Source: Lysobacter sp. (GTDB lineage Bacteria; Pseudomonadota; Gammaproteobacteria; Xanthomonadales; Xanthomonadaceae). From it: a DNA stretch of 64,000 bases. How positions within the stretch are numbered: the first letter of the stretch is position 1; the number at the start of each line of letters is the position of its first letter. The stretch is from assembly GCA_011526085.1 (NCBI GenBank), contig WYBC01000029.1, positions 1 to 64,000 of the forward strand, given 5' to 3'. Position numbers and translations under genes: made by a program. Of this stretch, positions 27,000 through 36,142 are shown piece after piece. The notes under the pieces were generated by a model that worked only from the letters and a program-made list of their open reading frames with translations, was not told where the DNA came from and did no database searches.

Positions 27000-29186
27000 T
27001 TACTTCTTCGCCGGCACGCCGAGTTCCTGCAACAGCTGCGGCGCCGGGAACACTTCCTGCATGATCCAGCGCATGTAGCGTTGATCCACCGAAATCATGC
27101 GGGTGACGGCGGGATCGAACACCCAGTTCGAACTCACCGATTCCCAGTTGCCGTCGAACGCCAGGCCGACCAGACGGCCATTGGCGTCGAGCACCGGCGA
27201 ACCTGAGTTGCCGCCGGTGATGTCGAGGTCGGACAGGAAATTCACCGGCACCGTGCCGAGCTTCTTGTCGACGAGGCCGCCGTAGCGCTTCGCGCGGATC
27301 GCCTCGAGCTGCGCCTGCGGTGCGTCGAAGGGCTCCTGGCCGGTCGCCTTCGCGGCGACTTCCTCCAGCAGCGTGAAGGGCTTCTGCCGCGAGCCGTCGC
27401 GCTTGGTGTAGCCCGTCACGTTGCCGAAAGTGATGCGCAGGGAACCGTTGGCGTCCGGATAGACCGCCTCGCCACGGCTTTTCTTGTATTCCGCGACCGC
27501 CTGCAGGAACAGGGGACGCGCGACCATGGCGTCGCCGGCGCGCGATTTGCGGGCCTCTTCGAGCCGCAGCAGCGTCGGCATCATCGCCACCGCGTAGCGG
27601 ATCGCCGGGTCCTTGCTGCGCTCGAACTCCTTGCGATCGGCCTTCATCCAGCGCAGGCGCTCGTCGGTATTGCCGAGCTTGGTCGCGGACAGGGTCTTCA
27701 GCGCAGCGGCGATCGCCTTGTCGTCGCTGCCCTTCAGCCAGGCATCCAGCGGTTGCAGGCGCTGTTCCTTCGGAAGACGCACGTACTGTTCCAGCCAGTA
27801 GCGCATCATCTCGCGATCCATGGTCGGGTGATATCGGCGTTCCATCTGGCGCAGGCCGCCTTCGATGCCGGCGAGGTCGCGCTGCTGGAAGCCGGACTCG
27901 CGGTCGGCATCGGCCTTCTCGCGCTCGATCGACAGGCGGTACAGCTGGGTGGCGACGCTGAGCACGCCGTTGCCGCCGAGACGCGCGAGCACCAGATCGC
28001 GCTCGCGCGTGGCCTGGGTCTGCGCATTGAGCGAACGCAGGGTGTCGTAGGCCTCCAGCGCCGGGGTGCCGGCCTTGCCGCGCTTGCGCAGCCAGCCCAG
28101 CACCGCCTGCTCCTGCTTCTCCTTGATGCCCGACGCGCCCATGCGCTCGAATCCTTCGAGCTGCCCGTCGTAGTTCTTCAGCACGTTCTCCCAGCTGCGC
28201 ACGATGCTGGCGTACTTCACCGCGATGTCGGGGACCTTGCGGCCCTCGGCGTCGACCAGCGCCACCACCGCCTTGTTGTGGCGGCTGATGGTGGGATAGG
28301 TCCAGTCGACGGTGTTGGCGAATTCCTCGGCCAGCGCGTAGCGGTTGGTGTTGCCCGGATAGCCGGCGACCATGACGAAATCGCCGGCGGCCAGCGGCTT
28401 GTCGGCGATGCGCAGGTATTGCTTCGGCCGGTACGGCACGTTGTCGGTCGAATACGCGGCGGGACGGCCGTCGCGGCCGACGTAGGCGCGGTAGAACGCG
28501 AAGTCGCCGGTGTGGCGCGGCCACATCCAGTTGTCCACTTCGCCGCCGTAGTTGCCGATGCTGCCGGGCGGCGCGTAGACCAGGCGCACGTCCTTGATCT
28601 CGAGATTGCGGAACAGGCGATAGGTGCCGCCACCGAAGAAGCTGTACAGCGTGCAGCGATAACCGGGCGTGGCTTCGCAGTCGGCGATCAGGCGCTTCTC
28701 GATGACATCGCGGGCCCGGGTGCGGCTCAGGGCGTCCGGCGCCGCGGCGATGGCCGCGCGCACCTGGGTGGTCACGTCGTCGATGCGGTCGAGCACGTAG
28801 ATGCGTGCGTTCGGGCCGGCGCTCAGCTCCTGCGCCTGCGTCGGCGCATTGAAGCCGTCCTTGATGAGGTTCTTGTCCGGCGTGGAATTCAGCTGGATCG
28901 CACCGTAGGCGCAGTGATGATTGGTCGTGACCAGACCCTGCGGCGAGACGAAGCTGGCGGTGCATCCGCCCAGCGAGACCACCGCGCCCAGCGGGTCGCC
29001 GGTGAGGTCGCTCAGCTGTTTCGGGGTGAGCTTGAGGCCGGCGGTCTTCAGCGGCCCGGCGATTTCGGGCAACTGCTGCGGCACCCACATGCCTTCGACG
29101 GCGGAGGCGGCGGGCGAAAACACGCCGGCGACGAATGCGACGGTCGCGAGGGCGAGCAGGTTCGGGGAAATACCGTGACGGGGCAT
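27000..29186 (-). CDS. S46 family dipeptidyl-peptidase (DPP7-type)
   Basis: 728-residue exported serine peptidase releasing N-terminal dipeptides in the periplasm. Signal peptide to about residue 28; catalytic His in TTNHHCAYG, Asp in [15 protein letters not shown], and Ser in TGGNSGSP near residue 660. Eighteen residues after the catalytic Ser is Gly (FDGNWE), where DPP11 enzymes carry Arg, so hydrophobic-P1 DPP7-like specificity is expected rather than Asp/Glu. These enzymes suit proteolytic, amino-acid-consuming bacteria. ATG 29186; 228 bp separate it from the divergent tdh. Confidence 0.92.
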   Translation of the reverse strand: MPRHGISPNLLALATVAFVAGVFSPAASAVEGMWVPQQLPEIAGPLKTAGLKLTPKQLSDLTGDPLGAVVSLGGCTASFVSPQGLVTTNHHCAYGAIQLNSTPDKNLIKDGFNAPTQAQELSAGPNARIYVLDRIDDVTTQVRAAIAAAPDALSRTRARDVIEKRLIADCEATPGYRCTLYSFFGGGTYRLFRNLEIKDVRLVYAPPGSIGNYGGEVDNWMWPRHTGDFAFYRAYVGRDGRPAAYSTDNVPYRPKQYLRIADKPLAAGDFVMVAGYPGNTNRYALAEEFANTVDWTYPTISRHNKAVVALVDAEGRKVPDIAVKYASIVRSWENVLKNYDGQLEGFERMGASGIKEKQEQAVLGWLRKRGKAGTPALEAYDTLRSLNAQTQATRERDLVLARLGGNGVLSVATQLYRLSIEREKADADRESGFQQRDLAGIEGGLRQMERRYHPTMDREMMRYWLEQYVRLPKEQRLQPLDAWLKGSDDKAIAAALKTLSATKLGNTDERLRWMKADRKEFERSKDPAIRYAVAMMPTLLRLEEARKSRAGDAMVARPLFLQAVAEYKKSRGEAVYPDANGSLRITFGNVTGYTKRDGSRQKPFTLLEEVAAKATGQEPFDAPQAQLEAIRAKRYGGLVDKKLGTVPVNFLSDLDITGGNSGSPVLDANGRLVGLAFDGNWESVSSNWVFDPAVTRMISVDQRYMRWIMQEVFPAPQLLQELGVPAKK

Positions 29187-29378
29187 GACGTTCTCGGACT
29201 GCTGGACAAAGAGCACGAGTGTATCGGTTCGCCGCGGGCGCCGACCATGTCCAATGGTCATGCCCGCCGAGGCGACCTTGCGACGGGCGTCGCAGAGCGG
29301 GCGCCGGCGGGACGTCCATACGCGACGGCATGGCGCACATGCCGTCGAGGCCTGAACGGACGGTCGCGGACCGGGGCG

Positions 29379-29384
29379 TATAAT
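29379..29384 (+). promoter_or_regulatory. -10 element of the tdh promoter
   Basis: A perfect TATAAT 31 bases before the tdh ATG. No good -35 hexamer is seen at the standard distance. Confidence 0.5.
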
Positions 29385-29414
29385 CCGCGCCCCAACCACA
29401 GCGACGGGCAATCC

Positions 29415-30452
29415 ATGGCCACGACGACGATGAAGGCGCTGGTGAAGCGCGAAGCCGGCAAAGGCATCTGGATGGAGGACGTGCCGGTGCCGTCGCCCGG
29501 CGCCAACGAGGTGCTGATCAAGTTGGAGAAGACCGCGATCTGCGGCACCGACCTGCACATCTATCTCTGGGACGAGTGGAGCCAGCGCACGATCAAGCCC
29601 GGCCTGGTGATCGGCCACGAATTCGTCGGCCGCATCGTCGAGATGGGCCCCGGGGTCACCGGCTATCGCCTCGGGCAGCGGGTCTCGGCGGAAGGGCACA
29701 TCGTCTGCGGCCACTGCCGCAATTGCCGCGCCGGCAAACCGCATCTGTGCCCGAACACGGTGGGCATCGGCGTGAACCGCGACGGCGCCTTCGCCGAATA
29801 CCTGGTGATGCCGTCCAGCAACCTGTGGCCGATCCCCGACCAGATCCCGAGCGAACTGGCCGCGTTCTTCGACCCGTACGGCAACGCCGCGCACTGCGCG
29901 CTGGAATTCGACGTGGTCGGCGAGGACGTGCTGATCACCGGCGCCGGCCCGATCGGCGTGATGGCCGCCGGCATCTGCAAGCACATCGGCGCGCGCAACG
30001 TGGTCGTCACCGACGTGAACGACTACCGCCTCAAGCTCGCCGCCGACATGGGGGCCACCCGCGTGGTCAACGTCAGCAACACCTCGCTGAAGGAAGTGAT
30101 GAAGGACCTGCACATGGAAGGCTTCGACGTCGGCCTGGAAATGAGCGGCAATCCGCGCGCGTTCAACGACATGCTCGACTGCATGTACCACGGCGGCAAG
30201 ATCGCGCTGCTGGGCATCCTGCCCAAGGGCGCGGGCGTCGACTGGGACCGGATCATCTTCAAGGGCCTGACCATCCATGGCATCTACGGGCGCCGGATGT
30301 ACGAGACCTGGTACAAGATGACCCAACTCGTGCTGTCCGGCTTCCCGCTGGGCAAGGTCCTCAGCCACCAGTTGCCGATCGACGAATTCCAGACGGGCTT
30401 CGATCTGATGGAATCGGGCAAGTCCGGGAAGGTCGTGCTGAGCTGGAACTAG
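29415..30452 (+). CDS. tdh: L-threonine 3-dehydrogenase
   Basis: 345-residue zinc-dependent medium-chain dehydrogenase oxidising threonine to 2-amino-3-ketobutyrate, the substrate of Kbl. Catalytic zinc ligands in [10 protein letters not shown] and GHEFVG, structural zinc with four cysteines in [15 protein letters not shown], cofactor loop [12 protein letters not shown]. Length equals that of E. coli Tdh. kbl is not adjacent: it lies 9.4 kb downstream on the same strand behind a porin gene and the chemosensory operon. Confidence 0.96.
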   Translation: MATTTMKALVKREAGKGIWMEDVPVPSPGANEVLIKLEKTAICGTDLHIYLWDEWSQRTIKPGLVIGHEFVGRIVEMGPGVTGYRLGQRVSAEGHIVCGHCRNCRAGKPHLCPNTVGIGVNRDGAFAEYLVMPSSNLWPIPDQIPSELAAFFDPYGNAAHCALEFDVVGEDVLITGAGPIGVMAAGICKHIGARNVVVTDVNDYRLKLAADMGATRVVNVSNTSLKEVMKDLHMEGFDVGLEMSGNPRAFNDMLDCMYHGGKIALLGILPKGAGVDWDRIIFKGLTIHGIYGRRMYETWYKMTQLVLSGFPLGKVLSHQLPIDEFQTGFDLMESGKSGKVVLSWN

Positions 30453-30785
30453 AGCGGCGGATCCTTGCCGCGGATGGCCGCCCTGTTGGGCGCCTCCCGG
30501 GAACGGCCATGGGTTCACCCGCACCGACAGTCGCGGCCATCTCAAGCAGCCGTCGGCAAGGATGTGACCATGCGCGGCAGCATGGGACGGGAAGCGCAAT
30601 CGATTGTCTGCCCCGACCGCCGTTACATTCCGTTACATCGCCAGTCGGGATGGAGCTGCAATCGTATTCAATAGAACCGGTCAATCGAACGCCCAGCGAC
30701 GATCCGCGGGCCGAACGCGACACGCAAAAAGAAAGGGCGCCGAGGCGCCCTTTCTCATGTCTCCGGATCGCTCCGGCGGAGGCGA
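30453..30785. other. 333-bp convergent intergenic region tdh/porin
   Basis: No gene is supported. It holds a 9-bp direct repeat CCGTTACAT (30620 and 30630) and the porin terminator at 30731-30754. Confidence 0.5.
30731..30754 (-). terminator. Rho-independent terminator of the porin gene
   Basis: Perfect stem GAAAGGGCGCC/GGCGCCCTTTC; on the minus strand it is followed by TTTTTGCG, a good U-tract. It lies 32 bp beyond the porin stop. Confidence 0.85.
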
Positions 30786-31487
30786 TCAGCCGCCGACCGA
30801 GAACGTCACCACGAACTTGTCTTCGGCATTGTCTTCGCCGAACAGATCTTCGCCGTTGTTGTCGGTGCCGATGTAGCTGACGCCGATGTTCACCGGGCCG
30901 AAGTCGCGGTTCACGCCGACCGAGTAATCCATGTAACCGTCTTCGGTGGCCAGGTCGTCGTCGACCGTGGTGTAACCCACGCCGGCGGTGATGTTGTAGC
31001 CGTCGCCGACTTCCCAGCTGCCGCCCAGCGCAGCGTAGATGCTGTCGGTGCTGCTGTTGAGGTAATCGTTGGTGTAGCCCAGCGTCGCCGAATAGTTCTC
31101 GGCGAACGAGACCTTGCCGATCAGCTCGTTGTAGGCGTAATCCACGCCGTCCGGCTCGCCGACGTAGTTGTAGCGGACCAACTGCACGTCGAGATTGACG
31201 CTGTCGGTGAGATCGCCGTTCCAGCCGACGAAGGTGTCGACTTCGGCATCGGTGCTTTCGCCGAAATCCACGTTCGACGCCCATGCGCCGACGTAGAGAC
31301 CGTTGGACCAGCTGTAGCCGGCGCCGGCCTGGATGGCGGGCTTGTCGTCGGTCTGGGAAATACCGCGGAACATGTATTCGGACGTTGCGGCGGCGTTCCA
31401 GTTGAAGCCGGAATCGTCTTCGTCCTGGGCCTGGGCCGCCAGCGGCATCAGCGCCAGCAACGCAAGGGAAATCAGCTGTTTACGCAC
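30786..31487 (-). CDS. TorF-like putative porin (Gcw_chp family)
   Basis: 233-residue outer-membrane beta-barrel. Signal peptide to about residue 21 (LAAQAQ), then NWNAAATSEYMFRGISQTDDKPAIQAG, the hallmark start of the Gcw_chp/TorF family, and alternating amphipathic strands to the C terminus. Aspartate-rich loops suggest a small porin. The start is GTG 31487, decided by a perfect AGGAGG seven bases upstream; ATGs further upstream lack a signal sequence directly after them. Function in solute passage is inferred from family. Confidence 0.85.
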   Translation of the reverse strand: MRKQLISLALLALMPLAAQAQDEDDSGFNWNAAATSEYMFRGISQTDDKPAIQAGAGYSWSNGLYVGAWASNVDFGESTDAEVDTFVGWNGDLTDSVNLDVQLVRYNYVGEPDGVDYAYNELIGKVSFAENYSATLGYTNDYLNSSTDSIYAALGGSWEVGDGYNITAGVGYTTVDDDLATEDGYMDYSVGVNRDFGPVNIGVSYIGTDNNGEDLFGEDNAEDKFVVTFSVGG

Positions 31488-31537
31488 AAGAACCTCCTCT
31501 GTCAGGGGATGTGGATCGTTTCGTAGGGGGGAGAGTG

Positions 31538-31558
31538 GATGCCGTTTTTGGCGGCATC
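31538..31558. other. Short hairpin in the porin/pilG intergenic region
   Basis: GATGCCG/CGGCATC with a TTTTTGG loop, next to an AT-rich stretch (ATTAACTCATATTTAA, 31565-31580) that probably contains the promoters of the divergent porin and chemosensory operon. Confidence 0.4.
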
Positions 31559-31723
31559 GCCCCGAGATTAACTCATATTTAACCGACGGAAACACCCCGG
31601 AAATCCTGCTGTCACGATCCGGCCGTATGCCAACCGTTCATTTTTGGCATCAATCTTGCTCGATATCGCGAACGCTCCAGCCTGTCGTTCCTGACAGGTC
31701 CCCCACGAACATGAGGTTTTGGT

Positions 31724-32578
31724 ATGGCCTACCAGGTCGCGCTGTGTGGTTTGACCGCCAGGGATTCGAGGCTGCTCGAAATCGTGATCAACCGCGCCAA
31801 CAGCGGACGCCACGCTTTCCACGCCGGCCAGGCGGAGAACATCGCGCAGCCCGGCGTGGCGATCGTCGACGCCAGTTCGGCGCTTTCGATCGAGATGTAC
31901 GAGGACCTGCATCAGCGCCACCCGCGGCTGATTCCGGTGACCATCTCCGACCATGGCATGGCCGGCGACAGCCGTTACCGGATCGAACGCAAATCGCTGT
32001 TCCTCCAGGTGATGAAAGTCCTGGACGACCTCGCCGACCACGAATTCGTGGGCAACAAGGTCACCCCCCACCCGACCGCGACGACGACCGCGCCATCGCG
32101 GAACACGACGGCCCAGGCGGCGACCGAACCGGCGTTCGTCCCGGGCAAGGCCGGCGAACCCCAGCCGCTGACCGCCCTCGTGGTGGACGACAGCCTGACC
32201 GTGCGCGAACAGATGCGGCAGGCATTGCAGCGCCTGGGCATCGCCTGCGATCCGGCCGACAGCGCCGAAGCGGCGATGCGCCTGCTGGAACACCACAGCT
32301 ACAACCTCGCGTTCCTGGACGTGGTGATGCCCGGCACCGACGGTTACGAACTGTGCCGCAAGATCAAGCACAACACCTACCTGCGCATGATGCCGGTGCT
32401 GATGCTCACCAGTCGCTCTTCTCCGTTCGACCGCGCGCGCGGCGCGCTCTCGGGCTGCGACAGTTATCTGATCAAGCCGATCACGTGGGACACCTTCAGC
32501 CAGGCGGTCGACAAGGCGCTGATGAAATCCTTCCGCAACGATCGCGCGCAGATGATCGCGCGCGGTTACCGGCTCTGA
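31724..32578 (+). CDS. PilG-like response regulator with N-terminal pseudo-receiver
   Basis: 284-residue protein. The C-terminal half (about 149-270) is a CheY-like receiver: ALVVDDSLTVREQM, phospho-acceptor Asp199 in AFLDVVMPGTDG, Lys in YLIKP. The N-terminal about 110 residues also look like a receiver fold without the acidic pocket (VALCGLTARDSRLLE..VAIVDASS), joined by a Thr/Ala/Pro linker. Classical PilG has only about 130 residues. First gene of a chemosensory operon with pilH, pilI, pilJ and a CheA hybrid, which controls type IV pilus motility or cAMP in Pseudomonas and Xanthomonas. GAGG precedes ATG 31724. Confidence 0.78.
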   Translation: MAYQVALCGLTARDSRLLEIVINRANSGRHAFHAGQAENIAQPGVAIVDASSALSIEMYEDLHQRHPRLIPVTISDHGMAGDSRYRIERKSLFLQVMKVLDDLADHEFVGNKVTPHPTATTTAPSRNTTAQAATEPAFVPGKAGEPQPLTALVVDDSLTVREQMRQALQRLGIACDPADSAEAAMRLLEHHSYNLAFLDVVMPGTDGYELCRKIKHNTYLRMMPVLMLTSRSSPFDRARGALSGCDSYLIKPITWDTFSQAVDKALMKSFRNDRAQMIARGYRL

Positions 32579-32630
32579 TCGACCGACGCACGCCGCATTT
32601 CCGCTCCCTCCTTCCCAAGGAACGTCCACC

Positions 32631-32990
32631 GTGCCGAAAGCCCTCATCTGCGACGACTCCGCCGCCGAACTCGCGAATCTGCGCAGCATCCTCACCAACG
32701 CCGGCTGGCATTCGGTGACCGCGTCCAACGGCGCGGAAGCCGTGCAGAAGGCCATCGCCGAGAAACCCGCGCTGATCTTCCTCGACATCATCATGCCGGA
32801 CATGGACGGCTACGAAGCCTGCCGGCAGTTGCAGGCCAGCGCCGATACGAAGGCCATTCCGGTGGTGTTCGTCTCCAGCAAGAACCAGAAGGCCGACCAG
32901 ATCTGGGCCAAGATGCAGGGCGGCAAGGCGCTGATCGGCAAACCCTATTCCGCCGATCAGATCGTCGACACGCTGAAGGCCTTCGGCTGA
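32631..32990 (+). CDS. pilH: Twitching-motility response regulator PilH
   Basis: 119-residue single receiver domain: LICDDSAAELANLR, phospho-acceptor Asp52 in LIFLDIIMPDMDG, Thr/Ser switch in VVFVSSKN and Lys in LIGKPYS. Size and sequence match PilH, the CheY-like protein of the Pil-Chp system. GTG start 32631 with AAGGAACG upstream. Two bases separate its stop from pilI. Confidence 0.88.
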   Translation: MPKALICDDSAAELANLRSILTNAGWHSVTASNGAEAVQKAIAEKPALIFLDIIMPDMDGYEACRQLQASADTKAIPVVFVSSKNQKADQIWAKMQGGKALIGKPYSADQIVDTLKAFG

Positions 32991-32992
32991 GC

Positions 32993-33499
32993 ATGGCCGC
33001 AACCGACGTCCCCGCGACCAACGGCGGTTTCACCGGCGCCGCCGCGACGGCGCCGGCCGCCACGCCGCGGATCGCGTTCCAGGCGCATCCGCGGTTGCCG
33101 TGGCTGCTGGTGCCGGAAGGCGTCCCGATGCAGGTGCTGATCGACGCCGTTCCGGTGCGCGTGCCGAACACCCGTGACTGGTTCAAGGGCGTGGTCAGCC
33201 AGCGCGGCAACCTGTTGCCGGTCTTCGATCTGGCCGGCTGGGCCGGGCTGCCCGCGAGCGACGCAAGGCCGCAGATCGTCTCGGCGGGCGTCGGCGCCAC
33301 CGCCTGCGCGATCGTGTGCGCCGCGACGCCGACGCTGCTGTTCGCGGAACGCGAAACGATGTCGGCGGCCACGGTCGCAACGCTCGAACCGTTTCTGGGA
33401 CGCGCCCACGCCAGCGCGCAGGGGATCGTTCGCGAGTTCGATCTGCAGCGCTGGCTCGCGGCTGCCGCACAAGACATCACCGGCGGCGCGTCGGGCTGA
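32993..33499 (+). CDS. pilI: CheW-like adaptor PilI
   Basis: 168-residue protein with a CheW fold in residues about 30-160 (VRVPNTRDWFKGVVSQRGNLLPVFDLAGW is the typical CheW core). It couples the receptor PilJ to the histidine kinase. Sits between pilH and pilJ. Confidence 0.85.
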   Translation: MAATDVPATNGGFTGAAATAPAATPRIAFQAHPRLPWLLVPEGVPMQVLIDAVPVRVPNTRDWFKGVVSQRGNLLPVFDLAGWAGLPASDARPQIVSAGVGATACAIVCAATPTLLFAERETMSAATVATLEPFLGRAHASAQGIVREFDLQRWLAAAAQDITGGASG

Positions 33500-33544
33500 T
33501 CGCCCGCGTCCCGCTTTCCGATATCCGCTCCGGGGAAAATCCGC

Positions 33545-36070
33545 ATGGCCACTTCTTCGTCCTCGTTCTTCGGCAGCATCCGCGGCCGGCTCATCGTCGG
33601 TACCGCGGCGCTGGCGCTGATCCCGCTGATCCTGCTCGCGGGCGTGCTCGGCTATTACGCCAGCCGCCAGTCGGCCGCGGCGCTGGACCAGCGCGCCTAC
33701 GACCAGATGGCGTCGATCCGCGCCGGCAAACAGGAAGAAATCAACGCCTACTTCGGCAACGTCGCCGACCTGATGCGCACCGTGGCCAACACCGCCGAAG
33801 TGCGGCAGGCGCTGCGCGAAGGCACCACGACCCAGCCGCAGATGGCGGCCGGCGTCGATCTGGACGTCGCCAAGGCCGCGCTCACGGATTACTACCAGGC
33901 CGATTTCGGCCGGCAGTATTCGATCCGCAACCCCGGCCAGCGCGCGGACATTTCCGGGTTCGTCGAAAAGCTGCCGCCGCAGACGCTGGCCGCGCAGTAC
34001 GTCTACATCGCCGACAATCCGAACCCGCTGGGCAAGAAGGGCGATCTGGACCAGGCGGACGACGGCTCGTCCTACAGCGCGGTGCACGGCCGCATCCACG
34101 GTTACGCGCGGCGCGCGGTGGAAAGCTATGGCCTGTACGACTTCTTCCTGGTCGACGCGCAGACCGGTTTCGTGGTCTACACCTACTTCAAGGAACTCGA
34201 CTTCGCCACCAGCCTGCGCGATGGCCCCTGGGCGCAGAGCGGCCTGGGCCAGGCCTACGCCAAGGCGATGGCCTCCAAACGCGCCGACGAAGTCTCGATC
34301 ACCGACTATGCGCCCTATCGCCCGTCGTACGACGATCAGGCCTCGTTCGTCAGCACGCCGATCACCGACGAAACGGGCAAGACCATCGGCGTGTTCATCG
34401 TGCAGCTGCCGATCGACCGCGTGAACCAGATCATGACCTTCGACGGACGCTGGAAGGACGTGGGTCTCGGCGAATCCGGCGAAACCTATCTCGTCGGCGC
34501 GGACAAGACCCCGCGCTCGATTTCCCGCTTCATGAAGCAGAACAGCGCGGGCTTCCTCGACATGATGCGCGGCCTGAAGACCTCGCAGGCGAAGCTGGCG
34601 GCGATGGATTCGCGGGACTCCAACATCGGCCTGATGACGGTGGACACCCGCGGCGTGAAGGACGCGCTGGCGGGCAGGAGCGGCACCGCGGTCTATCCCG
34701 ATTACCGCGGCATCGACGTCCTCGGCTCCTACGCGCCGATCGACGTGCTCGGCCTGCGCTGGGTGATCCTGTCGGAAATCGACGCCGCCGAATCCAGCGC
34801 ACCGGTGACCGCGCTGCAACGAGGCATCGCGATCACGGGTCTCGCCACCCTCGTGCTGGTGGGCCTGATCGCGCTGTTCGCCGCCCTGCGCCTCGCGCGC
34901 TCGATCAACGTGCCGCTGAGCCGGGTGCAGGACACCGTGCTGAAGGTCGGCGCCGGCGATCTCGACGCCCGCACCGGCCTGCAGAGCAACGACGAAATCG
35001 GCCAGCTGGCGAAGGCCTTCGACGGCCTGCTCGACGAAAAGGTGGCCGAGCTGGCGCGCGCGCAGCAGGAGAACGAACAGCTCAACAACTCGGTGATCGA
35101 GATCATGACCTCGGTCGCGCAGCTCGCGCAGCGCGATCTGAACGTGAAGGTGCCGGTGTCCGAAGACGTGACCGGCGCGGTCTCCGACGCGATCAACATG
35201 ATGACCACCTCGACCGCGCGCGCGCTGCGCGACGTGAACGCGATTTCGGCGCAGGTCTCGGACAGCTCGAACCGCGTGAAACAGCGCGCGGACACCGTGC
35301 TCAAGCTCGCCGACGAAGCCAGCAACCAGGCGAACGCGGCCTCGGCCGAGTTGAGCACCACCGCCAACGCGCTGCGCCAGATCGGCGAACAGGCGCAGGG
35401 TGCGGGACGCGAAGCGGAACGCGCGCTGAGCACCACCGGCGAAGCGCTGAGCGTCGTGCGCGCCACGGTCGAAGGCATCACCGCCTCGCGCGACCAGATC
35501 CGCGAAACGGAAAAGCGCGTGAAGCGGCTGGCCGAACGCTCGCAGGAAATTTCCTCGGCGGTGACCATCATCGGCCAGATCGCCGAGCGCACGTCGGTGT
35601 TGGCGCTGAACGCGTCGATGCAGGCGGTGGCGGCCGGCGAGGCGGGCCGTGGTTTCGCGGTGGTGGCGGACGAAGTGAAGCGGCTGGCGGAAAACGCCCG
35701 CGAAGCGACCCAACAGATCGCCGGACTGGTGAACGCGATCCAGTCGGACACCACCGAAACCCTGCAGGCCATGAACGGCACGATCACCCAGGTCGTGGAC
35801 ATCACCCGCCTCGCGGACAAGGCCGGCGCGCAGATGAACGACACCCGCGAAGCGACCGAAGCGCTGGTGAATTCGGTGCGTACCATTTCGCAGGCCACCC
35901 AGACCCAGGGCGAAGCCTCGCAGCGCCTGCTGGCCCGCGCCTACGAACTCATCAGCGCGTCGCAGCGCACGCTGGAGGAAATCGAACAGCAGCGCGGCGA
36001 CACCGAGCACCTCAACGCATCGGCGTCCGCGCTGGTCAGGACGGTGTCGGAATTCCGGCTGCCGGGTTGA
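33545..36070 (+). CDS. pilJ: Methyl-accepting chemotaxis protein PilJ-like
   Basis: 841-residue inner-membrane receptor. First transmembrane helix at about 16-38, periplasmic dCache-like sensor region to about 420 (YVYIADNPNPLGKKG, RWVILSEIDAAE), second helix near 425-450 (LATLVLVGLIALFAALRLA), HAMP, and a long coiled-coil signalling domain whose tip carries RTSVLALNASMQAVAAGEAGRGFAVVADEVK. It lacks a clear C-terminal CheR/CheB pentapeptide. It is larger than P. aeruginosa PilJ (about 680 residues), mainly in the periplasmic part. Ligand unknown. Confidence 0.87.
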   Translation: MATSSSSFFGSIRGRLIVGTAALALIPLILLAGVLGYYASRQSAAALDQRAYDQMASIRAGKQEEINAYFGNVADLMRTVANTAEVRQALREGTTTQPQMAAGVDLDVAKAALTDYYQADFGRQYSIRNPGQRADISGFVEKLPPQTLAAQYVYIADNPNPLGKKGDLDQADDGSSYSAVHGRIHGYARRAVESYGLYDFFLVDAQTGFVVYTYFKELDFATSLRDGPWAQSGLGQAYAKAMASKRADEVSITDYAPYRPSYDDQASFVSTPITDETGKTIGVFIVQLPIDRVNQIMTFDGRWKDVGLGESGETYLVGADKTPRSISRFMKQNSAGFLDMMRGLKTSQAKLAAMDSRDSNIGLMTVDTRGVKDALAGRSGTAVYPDYRGIDVLGSYAPIDVLGLRWVILSEIDAAESSAPVTALQRGIAITGLATLVLVGLIALFAALRLARSINVPLSRVQDTVLKVGAGDLDARTGLQSNDEIGQLAKAFDGLLDEKVAELARAQQENEQLNNSVIEIMTSVAQLAQRDLNVKVPVSEDVTGAVSDAINMMTTSTARALRDVNAISAQVSDSSNRVKQRADTVLKLADEASNQANAASAELSTTANALRQIGEQAQGAGREAERALSTTGEALSVVRATVEGITASRDQIRETEKRVKRLAERSQEISSAVTIIGQIAERTSVLALNASMQAVAAGEAGRGFAVVADEVKRLAENAREATQQIAGLVNAIQSDTTETLQAMNGTITQVVDITRLADKAGAQMNDTREATEALVNSVRTISQATQTQGEASQRLLARAYELISASQRTLEEIEQQRGDTEHLNASASALVRTVSEFRLPG

Positions 36071-36142
36071 CCCCGGCACCGATCACGATTCCGGTTCCGA
36101 TTCCGCACCACCGCACGCCACCGCGCATCGAGGTCCATCGCC

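Noticed and set aside
27753-29414. An open frame running into tdh from far upstream
   Set aside because: The upstream part is antisense to the S46 peptidase. The tdh protein begins at 29415 behind a TATAAT.
30604-30876. A 90-codon plus-strand frame after tdh
   Set aside because: It crosses the porin terminator and overlaps the porin coding region in antisense.
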